The translations under genes and the position numbers were made by a program. Below are positions 7,591 to 8,884 of a stretch of 8,884 nt of DNA, one piece after another. The notes beneath the pieces were generated by a model. That model had not been told where the DNA came from. It saw only the letters and a list, made by a program, of their open reading frames with translations, and did no database searches. The stretch lies in the NCBI GenBank assembly GCA_004555855.1, contig SFJQ01000066.1, positions 1 through 8,884 on the forward strand, given 5' to 3'. This stretch comes from [Eubacterium] saphenum. GTDB taxonomy: Bacteria > Bacillota > Clostridia > Oscillospirales > Ruminococcaceae. The stretch's first letter is position 1. Each line of letters starts with the position of its first letter.

Positions 7591-7980
7591 TTATTGAGCC
7601 GACGAGCTGCTTTCCGCAGAGCCGCTTTCCGAAGAGCTGTCTGCCGAGCTTTCCGATGAGCTGCTCGAAGAACCCGAGTCCGAAACCTCGCTTACAACGG
7701 AAGAATTGCTGCTTGTATCATCTTCTTTGCCTCCCCAGTAAACGTTGATGACGTTTACGGCAATTGCCAGCACAAAGAAAATGACCGCCGCAACAACAGT
7801 TGCCTTGTTAAGCATAGCTTCCTTGGTTCTGCCCGCGTTTTTCTGATAGAAGCTGTCGGACGAAGAACCCGAAATCGTCTGCGACATTTGAGTTTTTGTA
7901 TCCTTTACAAGAATAACAACAACTATAAAAATGCAGGCGATAATCAATACAATCGCGCTAATTACTTCAAAAATGCTCAT
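7591..7980 (-). CDS. secG: Preprotein translocase subunit SecG with Ser-rich tail
   Basis: Small accessory subunit of the SecYEG protein-export channel in the cytoplasmic membrane. The 129 residues hold two hydrophobic segments, about 4-25 and 59-80. They are joined by a polar loop carrying the SecG-like ISGSSSDSFYQKNAGRTKEA at 36-55, the typical SG...GRTKEA pattern before the second helix. Residues 89-129 form a low-complexity acidic tail in which 24 of 41 residues are serine. By SecG's known topology this tail should lie outside the membrane. The ATG at 7980 is chosen because a GGAGGAA site precedes it and the first helix follows at once. Upstream in-frame ATGs, up to 8097, would place the start above the promoter. 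It is the first gene of the secG-rnr-MetRS unit. The family call rests on topology, loop pattern and position next to rnr. Confidence 0.9.
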   Translation of the reverse strand: MSIFEVISAIVLIIACIFIVVVILVKDTKTQMSQTISGSSSDSFYQKNAGRTKEAMLNKATVVAAVIFFVLAIAVNVINVYWGGKEDDTSSNSSVVSEVSDSGSSSSSSESSADSSSESGSAESSSSAQ

Positions 7981-7990
7981 TTTAATGAAC

Positions 7991-7997
7991 TTCCTCC
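7991..7997 (-). promoter_or_regulatory. Ribosome-binding site fixing the secG start
   Basis: GGAGGAA on the minus strand, 10 bases before the ATG at 7980. It decides for the 129-residue form over the longer open frame that extends upstream to 8097. Confidence 0.8.
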
Positions 7998-8025
7998 AAA
8001 ATGTATAATAATGCAATACTTTGTA

Positions 8026-8054
8026 ATTATACCATACAATTACACAAATTTCAA
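8026..8054 (-). promoter_or_regulatory. SigA-type promoter of the secG unit
   Basis: On the minus strand, -35 TTGAAA (8054-8049), a 17-base spacer and -10 TATAAT (8031-8026), with a TG one base before the -10. Transcription should start near 8019, giving a leader of about 39 bases. It is the only clear promoter found for secG, rnr and the MetRS-like gene. Confidence 0.88.
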
Positions 8055-8119
8055 GTATTTTTTTAGTAAAATTCAAAAAAATTGTTATAAAAAACACTTT
8101 GTGTAAGAAACTTAATATA

Positions 8120-8148
8120 TTGACATTTTACAAAAAATATGGTAAAAT
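8120..8148 (+). promoter_or_regulatory. SigA-type promoter of the HAD hydrolase gene
   Basis: A perfect -35 TTGACA (8120-8125), a 17-base spacer and -10 TAAAAT (8143-8148), with a TG one base before the -10. Transcription should start near 8155, about 40 bases before the ATG. It points away from the secG promoter, with 65 bases of A/T-tract DNA between the two -35 boxes. Confidence 0.87.
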
Positions 8149-8194
8149 ATATTATGAATTTGTATGTTAATTTGCGGAAAAGCGGGTGGACGGT

Positions 8195-8845
8195 ATGGTC
8201 AAAGCGGTAATTTTCGATATGGACGGGCTTTTGCTCGATACCGAAAAGCTGCTGGTGAAATTCTGGCAGGAGGCGGCTCGGGAAGCAGGTTTCCCGATGA
8301 CGAGGGAAATCGCGCTGAATATCCGTTCAATGCACAGGAGCTTCGCCATACCTTATTTAAAAAGCGAACTCGGAGAGGATTTCGACTATCTGAAAATCCG
8401 TGCAAGGCGAATGGAGCTTATGACCGAGCACCTCGAAAAAAATGGGCTTGAGCTGAAAAAAGGTGCAAAAACGCTCCTTACATATCTGAATGAGAATAAA
8501 ATTCCCGCAGCGGTCGCTACGGCAACCGACTATGAGCGCGCCGAAAAATATCTCAAAGAAACGGGAATTTTTGGTTATTTTGACAAAATAATTTGTGCGA
8601 CAATGGTAAAAGTCGGAAAACCAAAGCCCGACATCTACATTTACGCGGCGAGCGAGCTTGGTCTTGAACCGGCGCAGTGCGTGGCGCTTGAAGACTCGCC
8701 GAACGGTGTTTTATCGGCGGCAGCGGCGGGGTGCAGGACGATTATGGTTCCCGACCTCACCGAGCCTGACGAGGAGATTTCACGCATTATCACGGCAAAA
8801 GCCGACTCGCTGGACGAGGTTATTGACATTATTTGTAAATTATGA
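8195..8845 (+). CDS. HAD-superfamily phosphatase, beta-phosphoglucomutase-like subfamily
   Basis: A 216-residue cytoplasmic haloacid-dehalogenase-fold enzyme, probably a small-molecule phosphatase or phosphomutase. Motif I is DMDGLLLDTE at 8-17, with nucleophile D8 and acid/base D10. Motif II is in VATAT at 107-111, where the usual VASSS-type segment has threonines. Motif III is GKPKPD at 141-146 with K142, and motif IV is ALEDSPNGV at 164-172 with E166 and D167. The helical cap lies at about 15-85, as in the PGMB/GPH-like HAD-IA group. Such sequences are often annotated as beta-phosphoglucomutase or generic HAD phosphatase, and the substrate cannot be named from sequence. The start is ATG 8195, since homologs usually begin just before the hydrophobic strand leading to motif I and GGTG sits 6 bases upstream. 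A GTG at 8186 in the same frame is possible and would add three residues. It is transcribed divergently from secG. Confidence 0.93.
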   Translation: MVKAVIFDMDGLLLDTEKLLVKFWQEAAREAGFPMTREIALNIRSMHRSFAIPYLKSELGEDFDYLKIRARRMELMTEHLEKNGLELKKGAKTLLTYLNENKIPAAVATATDYERAEKYLKETGIFGYFDKIICATMVKVGKPKPDIYIYAASELGLEPAQCVALEDSPNGVLSAAAAGCRTIMVPDLTEPDEEISRIITAKADSLDEVIDIICKL

Positions 8846-8881
8846 GAAATTATACAGAGCTTTTGAAAGGCAGGTGTTTTT

Positions 8882-8884
8882 ATG
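8882..8884 (+). CDS. Start codon of a further gene running off the right edge
   Basis: Only an ATG is visible, the last three bases of the window. It follows the HAD stop by 36 bases and has a plausible AGGCAGGTG ribosome-binding site 5 bases upstream. No terminator separates it from the HAD gene, so it is probably the second gene of the same transcript. The product is unknown. Confidence 0.5.

Noticed and set aside
7981..8097. 39-residue N-terminal extension of SecG
   Set aside because: The extension would start upstream of the secG promoter at 8026-8054, and a GGAGGAA site lies directly before the ATG at 7980.
8164..8451. 95-codon plus-strand open frame overlapping the HAD gene start
   Set aside because: It runs out of frame with the clear HAD motifs and has no homology I recognise.
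1..8884. A new defence, mobile or biosynthetic gene system
   Set aside because: All genes belong to known housekeeping families or a known DUF, with no integrase, transposase, toxin-antitoxin pair, repeats or attachment sites. Only the MetRS-like gene stands out.

Overview
The window reads as a chromosomal housekeeping segment of a Gram-positive bacterium in the Firmicutes, most likely a Clostridia member close to the Ruminococcaceae/Oscillospiraceae. The evidence is the ywiB-like gene (DUF1934) directly ahead of argS, the secG-rnr order, strong Shine-Dalgarno sites, a TTG start, and SigA-type promoters in AT-rich gaps between genes of moderate GC. The genus assignment is inference.

Layout. 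Six of the seven substantial genes lie on the minus strand in two transcription units. The first to be transcribed is secG (SecYEG subunit), rnr (RNase R) and a methionyl-tRNA-synthetase-like gene. It starts at a promoter near 8026-8054, passes a terminator-like hairpin between secG and rnr, and ends at a terminator at 3334-3361. The second is ddl (D-Ala-D-Ala ligase), a DUF1934 gene and argS. It starts at a promoter at 3262-3290, and argS runs off the left edge. On the plus strand a HAD-superfamily phosphatase diverges from secG with its own promoter. The start codon of a further plus-strand gene is the last thing visible at the right edge.

How the genes fit together. They supply protein export (SecG), RNA decay and quality control (RNase R), tRNA charging (ArgS and the MetRS-like protein) and peptidoglycan precursor synthesis (Ddl). 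I see no mobile element, CRISPR array, tRNA, rRNA, T-box or riboswitch, and no intergenic stretch longer than about 205 bases.

The most interesting item is the MetRS-like protein. Its fold and HIGH-type motif are clear. However, the KMSKS loop is degenerate (KASSS), several methionine-pocket residues are replaced, and it carries roughly 65 extra residues ahead of the second half of the catalytic domain. Other points are a serine-rich extracytoplasmic tail on SecG and the hairpin that may uncouple secG from rnr. I found no convincing novel multi-gene system.
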